Below are positions 36,940 to 45,657 of a DNA stretch of 64,000 nt, piece by piece (position 1 is the first letter of the stretch; each line of letters starts with the position of its first letter). Source of the DNA: Bacillus albus (GTDB lineage: Bacteria > Bacillota > Bacilli > Bacillales > Bacillaceae_G); contig NZ_MAOE01000047.1 in assembly GCF_001884185.1 (NCBI RefSeq), forward strand, positions 1 to 64,000, given 5' to 3'. A model generated the notes under the pieces. That model saw nothing but the letters and a program-made list of their open reading frames with translations. It did no database searches and had not been told where the DNA came from. The position numbers and the translations under genes were made by a program.

Positions 36940-37150
36940 AGGTCTACTTAACTTCAAGATAAGATCTCTTGATACTTGATTTCTTAATATCATTAGATAC
37001 ATTACCTATAGTTATTTTTTTTATTTTAAATATTAAATTTTTAACATTCATAAAGATACCAATTTTTATCTTCATAACTGATATTGTAACCTGTATTACT
37101 TGATATAGACTTAAATTAATTTCCATTCATTGAAAGACAATTTCTCTTTT
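36940..37150 (-). pseudogene. Relic of the hlyII C-terminal domain
   Basis: On the minus strand this matches the last ~70 codons of hlyII in order, with small deletions and stops: KLSF, (S)MNGN, SYEDKNW, GIF, then VGNISNDI-K-(N)IK..Y(I/L)E(I/V)K, spread over two or three frames. The stop and the following ATCxGxAA bases also match. It begins directly at the collagenase stop codon and ends just before the diverged hlyII terminator copy. It cannot encode a functional domain. Confidence 0.85.
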
Positions 37151-37151
37151 G

Positions 37152-40067
37152 CTATTTCACTTCTACCGTATAATTCCCTGTTCCTCCGCCATACTGATAC
37201 ACATGTAAATAATATTTCCCTGGATATGTGTAGTAACTTCCTACTAACTTATTCCCTTCTTGCTGGGCATACGTAACATAATTATTTAAATCCGCTTCTG
37301 AATAAAGAACCCAGTTTACTCCGATATTATTTTCCTTCGTTACATTAATTTGTAGGTTTTTCGCAGTTTCCACATTTATTTCAAAGTAATCACTCGTATC
37401 ACCATTTCCTAAACTAGCACGTAAAACTTGATTTAATTGCAGTTTATTTGCTGTTTGGAATGAATTATTTGGCTCTTTTTCTACACTGTTATCTTCTTTC
37501 TTTTGAACCGTTACATTCGTTGTAACAGTATTCGTTAATCCTTTGTCGTCTGTTACTGTCAATTTTGCCGTGTACGTTCCTTCTTTTGTATACACGTGAG
37601 TTGGATTTTGTTCATTGCTTACAGTACCATCACCAAACTCCCATTTATAAGCAACAATTTTTCCATCTTCATCTTTTGATCCATCGCTTTTAAACGAAAT
37701 TGTTTCATTTAAAATTCCGTTATATGGACCATTTATAACCGCAACTGGTGCTTTATTCACAGCACCTTCTTCTGTATTCATACCATGGAATACAACATCA
37801 TATTCAAATTGTCCTGATGCATTCACACGATAATTTACAAAGTAAGCTGTTACTGTTTTATAGCCTGTCCATTCTTTTGCACTTAAACGTTTTAACGTAT
37901 CATTCACATTTTGTGTAATTGTTTTCCAGTCTTCATATTCCCCTTTTGCAGTAGTACCTGTGTACGTCCCTTGCAATGTAAATGTATTAAAGAACTGTGA
38001 TTTATTTTTCTTAACCGATACATTACTTAATTTTGCTTCTGCTGTAATTTCTGCCGCAATATCTGAAACTGGTTTCGGTGCGTGAGTTGCTAAATAATCA
38101 TCTGATACTAATGGAACATTATATTTCTCACGGTTATCGACTAACATTTGCATATAGTCTTGATACTCTTTATTTAAATTCGCATCTTTACTTAAAGCAG
38201 AGCGGTATGCATCATATGCTGTTACATCATTTTTTCTAATAAGATCATGAATTTTGTCAAACATATCATATCTCTTATTGTACATGTACGATTGTAAAGC
38301 GAAGGAATAATTATAGAAATCCCACGTTCCATACTTTGCATTTAACGTCCGCTCTGCCGTATAACGTTCCGCTGGATTTGAAGATAATCCGCCAATAATG
38401 CTCTTTCTCGGTACAACATTATCCGTTCTCGTTGCACCTGCAAAAAACTCAGCATTTCCTTCTTCAAACCAAGATAATCTCTCATTCTCATAAATCTTAC
38501 CTTGGCCCCAAAGTCCTGGCACTTCATATCTACCTTGTAAGTAATGCGTGAACTCATGTCGGAACAATTCTTCTAAACTATAAATACTTTCTTCTTGTGT
38601 ACGTTCATAAGTAAAGAACGTGCCTGTTCCTTCTATATAAAGACCGCCGTTATTCGTTTCATACCCGTACAATTGACGGTTAAATTGATATTCAGCTGGA
38701 CTATTATAAATAACCATTGTTAATACATCGTCAGGATTTCCTTTTTCTAAAGGTTGATCACTTTCAACCGTACGATGGAATTGTGCCTTCACTTCTTTTG
38801 CAGCCCAATATAGACGCTTTACTTTTTCTTCTGTCACTTTATCTCCAGCTTTTAAAACAATTGCCCCATCATCAAACGTATACGTTTTCGGCAAATATTT
38901 TTTCTTTCCATCTTCTCGTATTTGATCTAAATTCACAACATTTCCATTTGCATCTTTCCCGCCATAATTCGTCGAGATTTGCTCAGCCGCTACGAAATAT
39001 TGCTCTCCTAAATACGGATACATTTTCATTGCGTCCGTTACAACTTGCAATCCTTTCGTTCCTGTACTATGGAATGTACCGAGTCTACCTGTATAATAAA
39101 TACCATTATTAATTAACCATCCATTCTTCGCTGTTACCGTTCCAATTAATGCAAAACGACTTAATTCATTAATATAGCTATCAATTTTTTGGTACCACAT
39201 TGTATCTTTCGGAGCTTTTCTCGTATCATACAAATACGATTGAATATCGTAGTCAACACCTTGCATAATATCGTAAATCGCATTTCCAGCTGAAAGATTG
39301 TCTACTAATGTAGAAAAATCATCGTTATATTGTTTAAAGATTTTTGCAGCTACTGTTATCGTTTCCACATCACTCGAAGCATTTCCAATTAATTTTCCGT
39401 ATGATGATACAACTCTATTTTGTTCTAACGTACCGAGTTTGAAATTCGGGTTATTCGCAATCGTTTTTAATGCAGGTAAGCATTTATCATGATAGCTCCG
39501 CTCATTTAGTTTACTTAATTCTGCATTATAAAATCCTAAATAAAACCCTGAGCGTAATACTTCTACTAAAGTCTCAATCCCTTTGGAATCATCTTTCGTA
39601 TAAGCTTGTCCCTGCTGCTTCAATTTATCAATAATTGCCTGCATCCTACTATCATTTTGATAGAATGCAAGGCTATCCTTATTAAACTGAAATAGACCAG
39701 TAATTTGCTCCCAATCAATTGTTACAAGTAAATCTACTAACTGCTGATTGCTTAATTGATTCAATTCAGCAATTGTATAAGTTTTCGCTGCAGCTAATTG
39801 CTTACTTTCTTTTTTCACTTCAAGCGGTCTTTGCGACAAATCAGCAAATTGTAGCCTTTTCTCAAAAGACTTATTTTCCAGCACTTTTGATGAATGCGCT
39901 AATTCTTGCACTGGTAATTGTACACCAACTGGCTCCATTTTGAGCACATTCCGATAAGAAACTTGCTCTCCCTTTGTACTTTCTGCCAATGTGCTCCCTT
40001 GGAAACTCCCTAACATGAAACTAACAAAACTTACCCCTACTAACACTTTTTTTGAATAGCCTTTCAT
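37152..40067 (-). CDS. Secreted M9 collagenase (ColA-type)
   Basis: 971 residues from ATG 40067 (AGGGGAG upstream; the longer frame to 40166 has no ribosome-binding site). A signal peptide (about 1-28) is followed by the M9 activator domain (about 70-370) and the peptidase domain with the zinc motif HEFTH (FRHEFTHYLQGR) and the third ligand in EEGNAEFFAG. A PKD domain follows (about 765-850: GPYNGILNETISFKSDGS, YKWEFGDG, YTKEGTYTAKL), then a C-terminal collagen-binding PPC domain (EPNNSFQTANKLQL, GNYTVEVK). It degrades native collagen. The gene is intact and terminates into an hlyII relic. Confidence 0.95.
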   Translation of the reverse strand: MKGYSKKVLVGVSFVSFMLGSFQGSTLAESTKGEQVSYRNVLKMEPVGVQLPVQELAHSSKVLENKSFEKRLQFADLSQRPLEVKKESKQLAAAKTYTIAELNQLSNQQLVDLLVTIDWEQITGLFQFNKDSLAFYQNDSRMQAIIDKLKQQGQAYTKDDSKGIETLVEVLRSGFYLGFYNAELSKLNERSYHDKCLPALKTIANNPNFKLGTLEQNRVVSSYGKLIGNASSDVETITVAAKIFKQYNDDFSTLVDNLSAGNAIYDIMQGVDYDIQSYLYDTRKAPKDTMWYQKIDSYINELSRFALIGTVTAKNGWLINNGIYYTGRLGTFHSTGTKGLQVVTDAMKMYPYLGEQYFVAAEQISTNYGGKDANGNVVNLDQIREDGKKKYLPKTYTFDDGAIVLKAGDKVTEEKVKRLYWAAKEVKAQFHRTVESDQPLEKGNPDDVLTMVIYNSPAEYQFNRQLYGYETNNGGLYIEGTGTFFTYERTQEESIYSLEELFRHEFTHYLQGRYEVPGLWGQGKIYENERLSWFEEGNAEFFAGATRTDNVVPRKSIIGGLSSNPAERYTAERTLNAKYGTWDFYNYSFALQSYMYNKRYDMFDKIHDLIRKNDVTAYDAYRSALSKDANLNKEYQDYMQMLVDNREKYNVPLVSDDYLATHAPKPVSDIAAEITAEAKLSNVSVKKNKSQFFNTFTLQGTYTGTTAKGEYEDWKTITQNVNDTLKRLSAKEWTGYKTVTAYFVNYRVNASGQFEYDVVFHGMNTEEGAVNKAPVAVINGPYNGILNETISFKSDGSKDEDGKIVAYKWEFGDGTVSNEQNPTHVYTKEGTYTAKLTVTDDKGLTNTVTTNVTVQKKEDNSVEKEPNNSFQTANKLQLNQVLRASLGNGDTSDYFEINVETAKNLQINVTKENNIGVNWVLYSEADLNNYVTYAQQEGNKLVGSYYTYPGKYYLHVYQYGGGTGNYTVEVK

Positions 40068-40216
40068 GCTCTCCCCTACCTTACATTTTTTAGTGTCCCG
40101 CACCATTATTTTACTATTCTTACTTTTTATTCTGTATTGAGAAAAAATAAGAGAACGTTCACACATGTATCCATGCCTAGCAAAATTAACACTTGACTTT
40201 ATGTGAATTTTATATC

Positions 40217-40257
40217 AAAAAAAGATAGATAATAGCGAATTTCCTGCTACATCTATC
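40217..40257 (-). terminator. Terminator of the MgtC-like gene
   Basis: GATAGATGTAGC and GCTATTATCTATC form a stem followed by TTTTTTT on the minus strand. Confidence 0.75.
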
Positions 40258-40270
40258 CTCGTTTTCAACG

Positions 40271-40948
40271 CTATGATTTTAACTTTATAAACGTAACTTC
40301 CGGTAATGTTTGCATATGCTGAATCAACTCATTCTTTTCTTCTGACGATATATTTTTCAGCTGCATCCCTACCATATAAGCTATTTCTGTACCTTTCTGT
40401 AATGCTTCCACTTCATATGAAAGTATTGGAATGCCGTTCACTTGTAGCGTTTCTACTATTTGTTGTACCGCTTCATGTTTATTTATATGTATTTGCACCG
40501 TTATGTTTTGAGGAAATAAAAATTGCACCTTAAAAATACGGCTTACAATCTCTAAACCAATTAAAACGAGAATCGTCGCCCCAATTCCTACTACATACAT
40601 GCCAGCCCCAATTGCTAATCCAATTCCTGCTGTAGCCCATAAACCAGCCGCTGTCGTTAATCCTTTCACCGCCTGCTTTTGAATAATAATTGTACCTGCA
40701 CCTAAAAACCCTACTCCACTAACAACTTGCGCTGCAATACGGCTTGGATCAAGAGCCATATGTTCTTCATTCATAATATCTGAAAAAGCATATTTCGAAA
40801 CGACCATTATTAAAGCACTCCCTACCGCTACTAGGAAATGTGTTTTTAACCCCGCCTCTTTTGATCGAATTTCCCTTTCAATACCGATTATCGCTCCTAA
40901 CAAACCCGCAACACCGATTCGTATAATTAAATCAACATTTACACTCAC
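40271..40948 (-). CDS. MgtC/SapB-family membrane protein
   Basis: 225 residues from GTG 40948 (GGGGGGAAGG upstream). The N-terminal half has four to five membrane segments and MgtC signatures: RIGVAGLLGAIIGIERE, GLKTHFLVAVGSALIM, DPSRIAAQVVSGVGFLGAGTI and GLTTAAGLWATAGIG. The C-terminal ~75 residues form an ACT-like cytosolic domain. MgtC-type proteins modulate the F-type ATP synthase and magnesium homeostasis and support survival inside macrophages. It is a single gene with its own terminator, divergent from a GNAT gene. Confidence 0.92.
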   Translation of the reverse strand: MSVNVDLIIRIGVAGLLGAIIGIEREIRSKEAGLKTHFLVAVGSALIMVVSKYAFSDIMNEEHMALDPSRIAAQVVSGVGFLGAGTIIIQKQAVKGLTTAAGLWATAGIGLAIGAGMYVVGIGATILVLIGLEIVSRIFKVQFLFPQNITVQIHINKHEAVQQIVETLQVNGIPILSYEVEALQKGTEIAYMVGMQLKNISSEEKNELIQHMQTLPEVTFIKLKS

Positions 40949-41056
40949 GAGCCCTTCCCCCCTTTCGTTCATTATAGATAAATAAAACAAAAATTATCAC
41001 ATACATCTATTTATTAATATGAGAGAATCCTACCAAAATACACTTAATACCTCGGT

Positions 41057-41093
41057 CATTTTATGTTAATATTTTAAATATTAACATAAAATG
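41057..41093. repeat. Perfect 37-bp AT-rich palindrome
   Basis: Two exact 18-bp arms (CATTTTATGTTAATATTT and its complement) flank one T. There is no U-run, so it is not an ordinary terminator. It lies between the divergent MgtC-like and GNAT genes and could be an operator or a cruciform-forming site. Confidence 0.9.
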
Positions 41094-41239
41094 AATAACT
41101 TCTAATTTTAAAACTCCACTCATTTTCTTAAAAAATAAAGGTGGATTACATGAAATGAGGTTGAGAAAGTTAAGAAAACGCTTACATTTTATATCGTAAT
41201 TTTTTATACATACTACATAAATAAAGGAGCTTATTAACA

Positions 41240-41758
41240 ATGAACGTCTCTTTACTTACACCTACTACTGATTTACAAGAGGAATACTTAGATTTTTATA
41301 ACGAATGGAAAGATAGCGGTGAAACGATGATTCCATGGGTTATCTCAAAAGACCCCTCTAATTTCACGGCAATGATTCAAGAACTTCACGATGCGCATAA
41401 CGGAATAAACCTTCCCGAATCTTGGGTACCAGACTCTACGTATTGGCTCGTTACAGATAATAATAGAATTATAGGCGCTGTTAATATACGTCATAGTTTA
41501 ACCAAACATTTATTTAACGCTGGCGGTCATATCGGTTATGGCATTCGCCCTTCCGAAAGAAGAAAAGGTTATGCTACGAAGTTATTAGAATTATCACTAG
41601 AAAAAACGAAGGAATTAAACATCGAGAAAGTACTTGTCGTTTGTGACGAAGTGAATACAGCTTCCGAAAAAACAATTTTACATAACGGTGGGCTTCGTGA
41701 TGATGATTTTACTGAGGAAGATGGGAATGTAGTAAGACGGTTTTGGATCGAGCTATGA
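41240..41758 (+). CDS. GNAT acetyltransferase
   Basis: 172 residues. The GNAT core is present: WLVTDNNRIIGAVNIRH (beta-4 region), HIGYGIRPSERRKGYATKLLELSLEKT (acetyl-CoA pyrophosphate loop RRKGYA) and VLVVCDEVNTASEKTILHNGG. The substrate is unknown. AAGGAG lies before the ATG. Its TGA stop overlaps the ATG of the next, frameshifted GNAT-like gene, so the two were translationally coupled. Confidence 0.88.
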   Translation: MNVSLLTPTTDLQEEYLDFYNEWKDSGETMIPWVISKDPSNFTAMIQELHDAHNGINLPESWVPDSTYWLVTDNNRIIGAVNIRHSLTKHLFNAGGHIGYGIRPSERRKGYATKLLELSLEKTKELNIEKVLVVCDEVNTASEKTILHNGGLRDDDFTEEDGNVVRRFWIEL

Positions 41759-42671
41759 AGAATCCCCCCATAAACCTACTCTTGTTATAGAGAAATATAG
41801 TAGCAGCAATGAGCTACAAGTAAAACAACTTATTAATTTATACAATGAAGAATCGTATCTATTTAACTTATTACGAGATAATAAAACAAAATGTGCGTAT
41901 GTTGCCTACTATATAAAAGATGTAGTAGGCGTCTTTTTCACCTGGAACAGTAACTCTCATCCATACTGCACATACTTTCGAATATATGCGGATCCTTTCT
42001 ATTCAGAGCTACATATAGAACAATTTTTATTAAACGAGATTCAAAAACGAGAAAACTTCAAACTACCATTACAAACCTCTATATGGGAAACATCAGCTCA
42101 TTTAAAAGCTTTTTTTGAAGAACATAATTTTATGGAAATCCGAAGAACATATATGCCAATATTAGACGTACAAAAAATCATACCTATCAGAACAACGCTT
42201 CATTCAAACTATCATGTACAAACCTTATCAAACATCTTATCCAATAATAGCTTCTTTGAAAAACTAGCTCACTTAGTAAAAATGAATTATGAAGATACTC
42301 ACTTAGCAAATCCGGTTGCCTCATACCCGCTAGAAATTTGGAAAGAAAAGATCTTAGCTGATGACATATTACTAAATGGGAGCTTTGTAATGATAGATGA
42401 AGAGACTGAAATTATTGCGTACTCTTTCCTCCATACATCGGAAAAGGAAAATACGGTAGAACTAGGATGGTGCGGGACTCACACTACAGAAAATGTCCCC
42501 TTGTTGAAACAGCTCGTTTTCAAACAAGCTATGTATGCAAATAAACACGGTTATTCTTTCATTCAAGGTGAATTCGATTCAACGAGTATATATGCAATGG
42601 AGATATTAAAATCCTTTCCTTTCAATCCTTGTGCTACTTGGATTACGTATCAAAAAGAAGCCGGAAAGTGA
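41756..42671 (+). pseudogene. Second GNAT-like gene, frameshifted in a poly-C tract
   Basis: ATG 41756 overlaps the upstream TGA (ATGA). After MKNPP the frame runs into a stop at 41793. Adding one C to the six Cs at 41764-41769 would continue as HKPTLVIEKYSSSNELQVKQL and then, open all the way, to 42671, giving a protein of about 305 residues. The middle and end read as acetyltransferase-like (VFFTWNSN, YFRIYADPFYSEL, IIAYSFLHTSEKENTVELGWCGTH). Only an internal ATG at 42132 is usable as written (179 residues). The short C-run makes slippage, phase variation or a sequencing slip all possible. Confidence 0.75.
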
Positions 42672-42692
42672 TTATACACTTTCCGGCTTCTT
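42657..42692. terminator. Bidirectional terminator
   Basis: GAAGCCGGAAAGTG and CACTTTCCGGCTTC form a 14-bp stem overlapping the GNAT-like stop codon, between convergent genes. Confidence 0.92.
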
Positions 42693-43601
42693 TTATACAG
42701 CTTCTATTTCAAACTGGACTGTAATACCACTAGGATCTACTACAGTAAATCCATTTAAAATCTCATTTATTTCATGTTGTTTTTCTATTAATCTTCCTTT
42801 CACTTCCTCTAACGCTTCTTTATGCGGTAATACAATTGTATACACTTTAAGTCCAGTAGCATGTGCGGGTGGGTGTGGATTATTTACTCCGTTCCATGTA
42901 TTTGCACCTATATGGTGATGATATCCTCCTGCAGAAATGAATAAGCAGTCATCTTCGCGTTGTTGCACTTCAAATCCTACTGTCTCTACATAAAACTCGT
43001 GTGATCTCTCGACATCAGCCATTCGTAAATGTACGTGCCCAACGATAGTATTAGCCGGTAATCCATCAACTTCATAATCAACGAGTGTTGCTAGCTCCTT
43101 TAAATCTAGCGGGGTACTTCCTCCTGGCCCTTCTCCCCATTGATCTCGCGGACGGTCTGCATAAATCTCAATACCATTCCCCTCTAAGTCTTGTAAATAA
43201 AACGCTTCGCTATACGTATGATCACTTGCACTATTAAACCTTGAAATTGGTAAAATTTCATTTGAATATGTATAACGTCCCTCTTGCTCAGCCGGACTAT
43301 CAATTACATTCTTATTACGAATCACACCAAATAACGCCGAAGCAAATGCCTCACGAGTCGGAACTAAAAAGGCTACATGATATATACCAGTCGTACGCGG
43401 TTCTTGCAGTACCCCACCCTCTAACTTTTCAAGAACAAGTAGCGTACTCTTGCCACCTTTTCCAGCTAAATATACTTTTTTTTCCTCTTGTTTAATTACT
43501 TCTAGTCCTACTACATTCTCATAAAAAGCAATTTGCCGCTCTAAATCTTTCACTTTAAATTCAACATGACCAATACGTGTTTTCGGATGAATTTGTACCA
43601 T
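42693..43601 (-). CDS. Two-domain VOC dioxygenase, CatE-like (catechol 2,3-dioxygenase type)
   Basis: 302 residues made of two glyoxalase/VOC modules. Module 1 is TRIGHVEFKVKDLERQIAFYENVVGLEV. Module 2 is GHVHLRMADVERSHEFYVETVGFEV, then HHIGANTW with the histidine ligand, and a C-terminal VQFEIEAV with the likely metal glutamate. The layout is that of extradiol dioxygenases such as B. subtilis CatE, which open catechol rings with Fe(II) or Mn(II). ATG 43601 has GGAGATGGAG ahead; the earlier ATG at 43613 overlaps that site. It is a single gene. Confidence 0.9.
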   Translation of the reverse strand: MVQIHPKTRIGHVEFKVKDLERQIAFYENVVGLEVIKQEEKKVYLAGKGGKSTLLVLEKLEGGVLQEPRTTGIYHVAFLVPTREAFASALFGVIRNKNVIDSPAEQEGRYTYSNEILPISRFNSASDHTYSEAFYLQDLEGNGIEIYADRPRDQWGEGPGGSTPLDLKELATLVDYEVDGLPANTIVGHVHLRMADVERSHEFYVETVGFEVQQREDDCLFISAGGYHHHIGANTWNGVNNPHPPAHATGLKVYTIVLPHKEALEEVKGRLIEKQHEINEILNGFTVVDPSGITVQFEIEAV

Positions 43602-43729
43602 GAATAACTCCATCTCCTTATACCGATATTTTCCTATTTCATATAACCGTTACTATGAAGGATACAGCTAAATTCCTCCTATGTAAATAAGAAAAGTCAG
43701 AATTTATACACATTTTTATTTTCGTAATA

Positions 43730-43769
43730 AAAAAGTCACCTCTTCTAGCTTTTAGAAAAGGTGACTTTA
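43730..43769 (-). terminator. Terminator of the VanW gene
   Basis: AAAAGTCACCT and AGGTGACTTT form a stem just after the stop codon; A-rich and U-rich flanks serve both strands. Confidence 0.85.
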
Positions 43770-43775
43770 TAATTC

Positions 43776-44687
43776 TTATTTCATTTTATGTACTTCAGCA
43801 ACTAACTTTCCGCCTTGAATACCCATATAAAGTTTTACAGGTGCATCATTCGTGTTTTCAAACACTAAGTCTAAGTATGGATAAGCAATTGTAGCATCTC
43901 TTCCTTGTGGAACATAACCTACCGTTTTAGAGTGTGTCGTTCTCTCTACCATTTTCAAACCAGCTTGATCTGCTGCATTATATAATGTTGATGATGTTTG
44001 ACAAACACCACCGCCATATCCATCTACTAACTTACCATCTACAATTTCTTTTCCTAATTGATATCCTTTATCCGGTGTTGTATCACCAATTAATGCATTG
44101 AAAGAGAAACTGTCTCCTTTTGCTAATACAACTCCATTTATGCTCGCTGCTGACAAACGAATATTCTCAATACGTCCACCTGTTGAGCCACCTAAATTCG
44201 TTTCATATCTACCAATTACCGTGCCACTTCCTTGCGCATCACTTAATGTAGCGGTAGGTTTTTTCTCAACAATAGGTAACTGATATGAAGAATCCCACAT
44301 ACCTACGTTTAATAATTTATTTACTAACTCTTTTTCCATTAATTCAAAAGAAGGCTTTCCTTCTTGCCAACTTCCGTCAGGTCCTAAACGTGAAGGGACC
44401 ATCTTTTTGTCAACACTTTTCCCAACTTCCCTAGCAACCTTCTCAACTGATTTTTTAAATTTTGCTTCATCTTCAAAATAGCCTAGACTCGATAAATCTA
44501 GCTTTTTCACTTCCGTACCTGTACGACCATCTACTAAACTAATAGAATCCTGTACTTCTGCTTTAGCCTCTACCGTGTGGCCACCAATATCACTTACTAA
44601 CGCAACATCACTAACTTTTGTACCACAGCCACTCACTACAGCTACACATAACACCCCAACTAATATACCCTTTACTTTACGGAACAA
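43776..44687 (-). CDS. VanW-family lipoprotein
   Basis: 303 residues. A lipoprotein signal (MFRKVKGILVGVLCVAVVSG, then C) is followed by a variable region. The VanW domain comes next (about 170-265: GRYETNLGGSTGGRIENIRLSAASINGVV read by position, KGYQLGKEIVDGKLVDGYGGGVCQTSSTLYNAA, ERTTHSKTVGYVPQGRDATIAYP). The conserved GGGVCQ/S-type block is the family hallmark. VanW proteins occur in vancomycin-resistance clusters and widely in Bacillus (YoaR); their activity is unknown. It is exported and membrane-anchored. A GGGGAG site precedes the start. Confidence 0.9.
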   Translation of the reverse strand: MFRKVKGILVGVLCVAVVSGCGTKVSDVALVSDIGGHTVEAKAEVQDSISLVDGRTGTEVKKLDLSSLGYFEDEAKFKKSVEKVAREVGKSVDKKMVPSRLGPDGSWQEGKPSFELMEKELVNKLLNVGMWDSSYQLPIVEKKPTATLSDAQGSGTVIGRYETNLGGSTGGRIENIRLSAASINGVVLAKGDSFSFNALIGDTTPDKGYQLGKEIVDGKLVDGYGGGVCQTSSTLYNAADQAGLKMVERTTHSKTVGYVPQGRDATIAYPYLDLVFENTNDAPVKLYMGIQGGKLVAEVHKMK

Positions 44688-45064
44688 TATACTCTCCCCT
44701 TTTTCCCAATAGTACTTTTATGTATTATTTCATTTTTATGTATGTTTTGTTACAATCATTTTACAATATATTTATAAAATGTTACAAGTTATTTTTTACT
44801 CTATATAAATTACTCTTTTCTTTTCCAAATGTCTATACATATTTACATAAAAGTTTGAGTTTAATAGAATTTTAACTTTTATGTGACTCCATTTCATTAT
44901 CCAGTATATACCATCTAACGAACGAAACACAAATGTAAAACACCATATTCGCATTTACAAAAAAACATCCTGTGAACATAAATAGGTATTTGCCGTGCCA
45001 CACTCCGCTTTTACACATACATTATGGTGAATTAACCTATTTTAAAGAAATGGAGGATGTTTTT
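44688..45064. other. Gene-free region between divergent genes
   Basis: AT-rich, over 370 bases. It holds the promoters of the VanW lipoprotein (minus) and the small coiled-coil protein (plus). I see no other reading frame or repeat. Confidence 0.4.
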
Positions 45065-45391
45065 ATGTACCCCTACAATCCATACGATCCATATAACCAA
45101 AATGGTTATCAGCCTCAATATGATTTACAAGCACAATACCAACAATATATAGATCCAGCAGAACAAGTTAATCCATATGATCAAACTCGACAATTCCAAC
45201 TTCCAATCTCTTTTCCTGGTGCTGGAAACCGTCAACTAGAAAGACGAGTAAATGAGCTTGAACAAAGAGTACGTCAATTAGAAAACACGGTTGAGCGTCA
45301 TACACGTAGATTAAACCGCTTAAACCAACGTTTACGTACAATAGAAAATAGACTAAACATTCCATTTTCAGCATTAGAAGACGGATTTTAA
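45065..45391 (+). CDS. Small Tyr/Pro-rich coiled-coil protein
   Basis: 108 residues from ATG 45065, which follows GGAGG at 7 bases. The first 45 residues are rich in Tyr, Pro, Asn and Gln (MYPYNPYDPYNQNG, YQPQYDLQAQYQQYIDP), as in spore-coat or surface proteins. Residues ~55-98 form a leucine/arginine heptad coiled coil (RQLERRVNELEQRVRQLE, HTRRLNRLNQRLRTIENRL). There is no signal peptide or membrane segment. A spore-coat or morphogenetic role would fit but is inference; I do not recognise the family. A bcr1-type repeat starts 13 bases after the stop. Confidence 0.7.
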   Translation: MYPYNPYDPYNQNGYQPQYDLQAQYQQYIDPAEQVNPYDQTRQFQLPISFPGAGNRQLERRVNELEQRVRQLENTVERHTRRLNRLNQRLRTIENRLNIPFSALEDGF

Positions 45392-45404
45392 TTTTGAAGA
45401 TAAA

Positions 45405-45549
45405 GTGAAACTTTAATTAGTGGGGGTTTTGTCCATCCCCCACTAATTATTAGTTGAACCAATCGGGCTTTATGGACAGTTATCTCCCACCTAACTTTCT
45501 CGCATTCGCCGAAATTTGAGGTGGGAGCATTACTGCCCGTTAATGCGGG
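45405..45549. repeat. bcr1-type B. cereus group repeat element
   Basis: About 145 bp flanked by direct repeats ATAAA at 45400-45404 and 45550-45554 (TTTAT on the other strand). The internal features match what I recall of bcr1: TTAGTGGGGG/CCCCCACTAA hairpin (45415-45449), the block GTTGAACCAATCGGGC, the CTCCCACCT/AGGTGGGAG hairpin around GCATTCGCCGAAATTTGAG, and the CCCGTTAATGCGGG palindrome at the end. bcr1 is a non-coding, structured, mobile-element-like repeat specific to the B. cereus group with TTTAT target duplication. Confidence 0.88.
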
Positions 45550-45556
45550 ATAAAAA

Positions 45557-45591
45557 ATATATAAAGGAAGGGGCTCCCCCTTCCTTATATA
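45557..45591 (-). terminator. GC-rich hairpin next to the bcr1 element
   Basis: AAGGAAGGGG and CCCCTTCCTT pair, flanked by TATA repeats; on the minus strand it is followed by TATATATTTTTT. No minus-strand gene ends here, so its target is unclear. Confidence 0.5.
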
Positions 45592-45657
45592 AATTGACGA
45601 AAGTTTTTTCCATCTCTATACTGATAAGAGTTAATGAAATGAAACAAGGTGATAAAT

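Noticed and set aside
40068-40166. Longer start of the collagenase at 40166
   Set aside because: The internal ATG at 40067 has a strong ribosome-binding site and opens directly into a signal peptide.
44972-45064. N-terminal extension of the coiled-coil protein from 44972
   Set aside because: ATG 45065 has GGAGG at proper spacing; the upstream part is non-protein-like and has no start signal.
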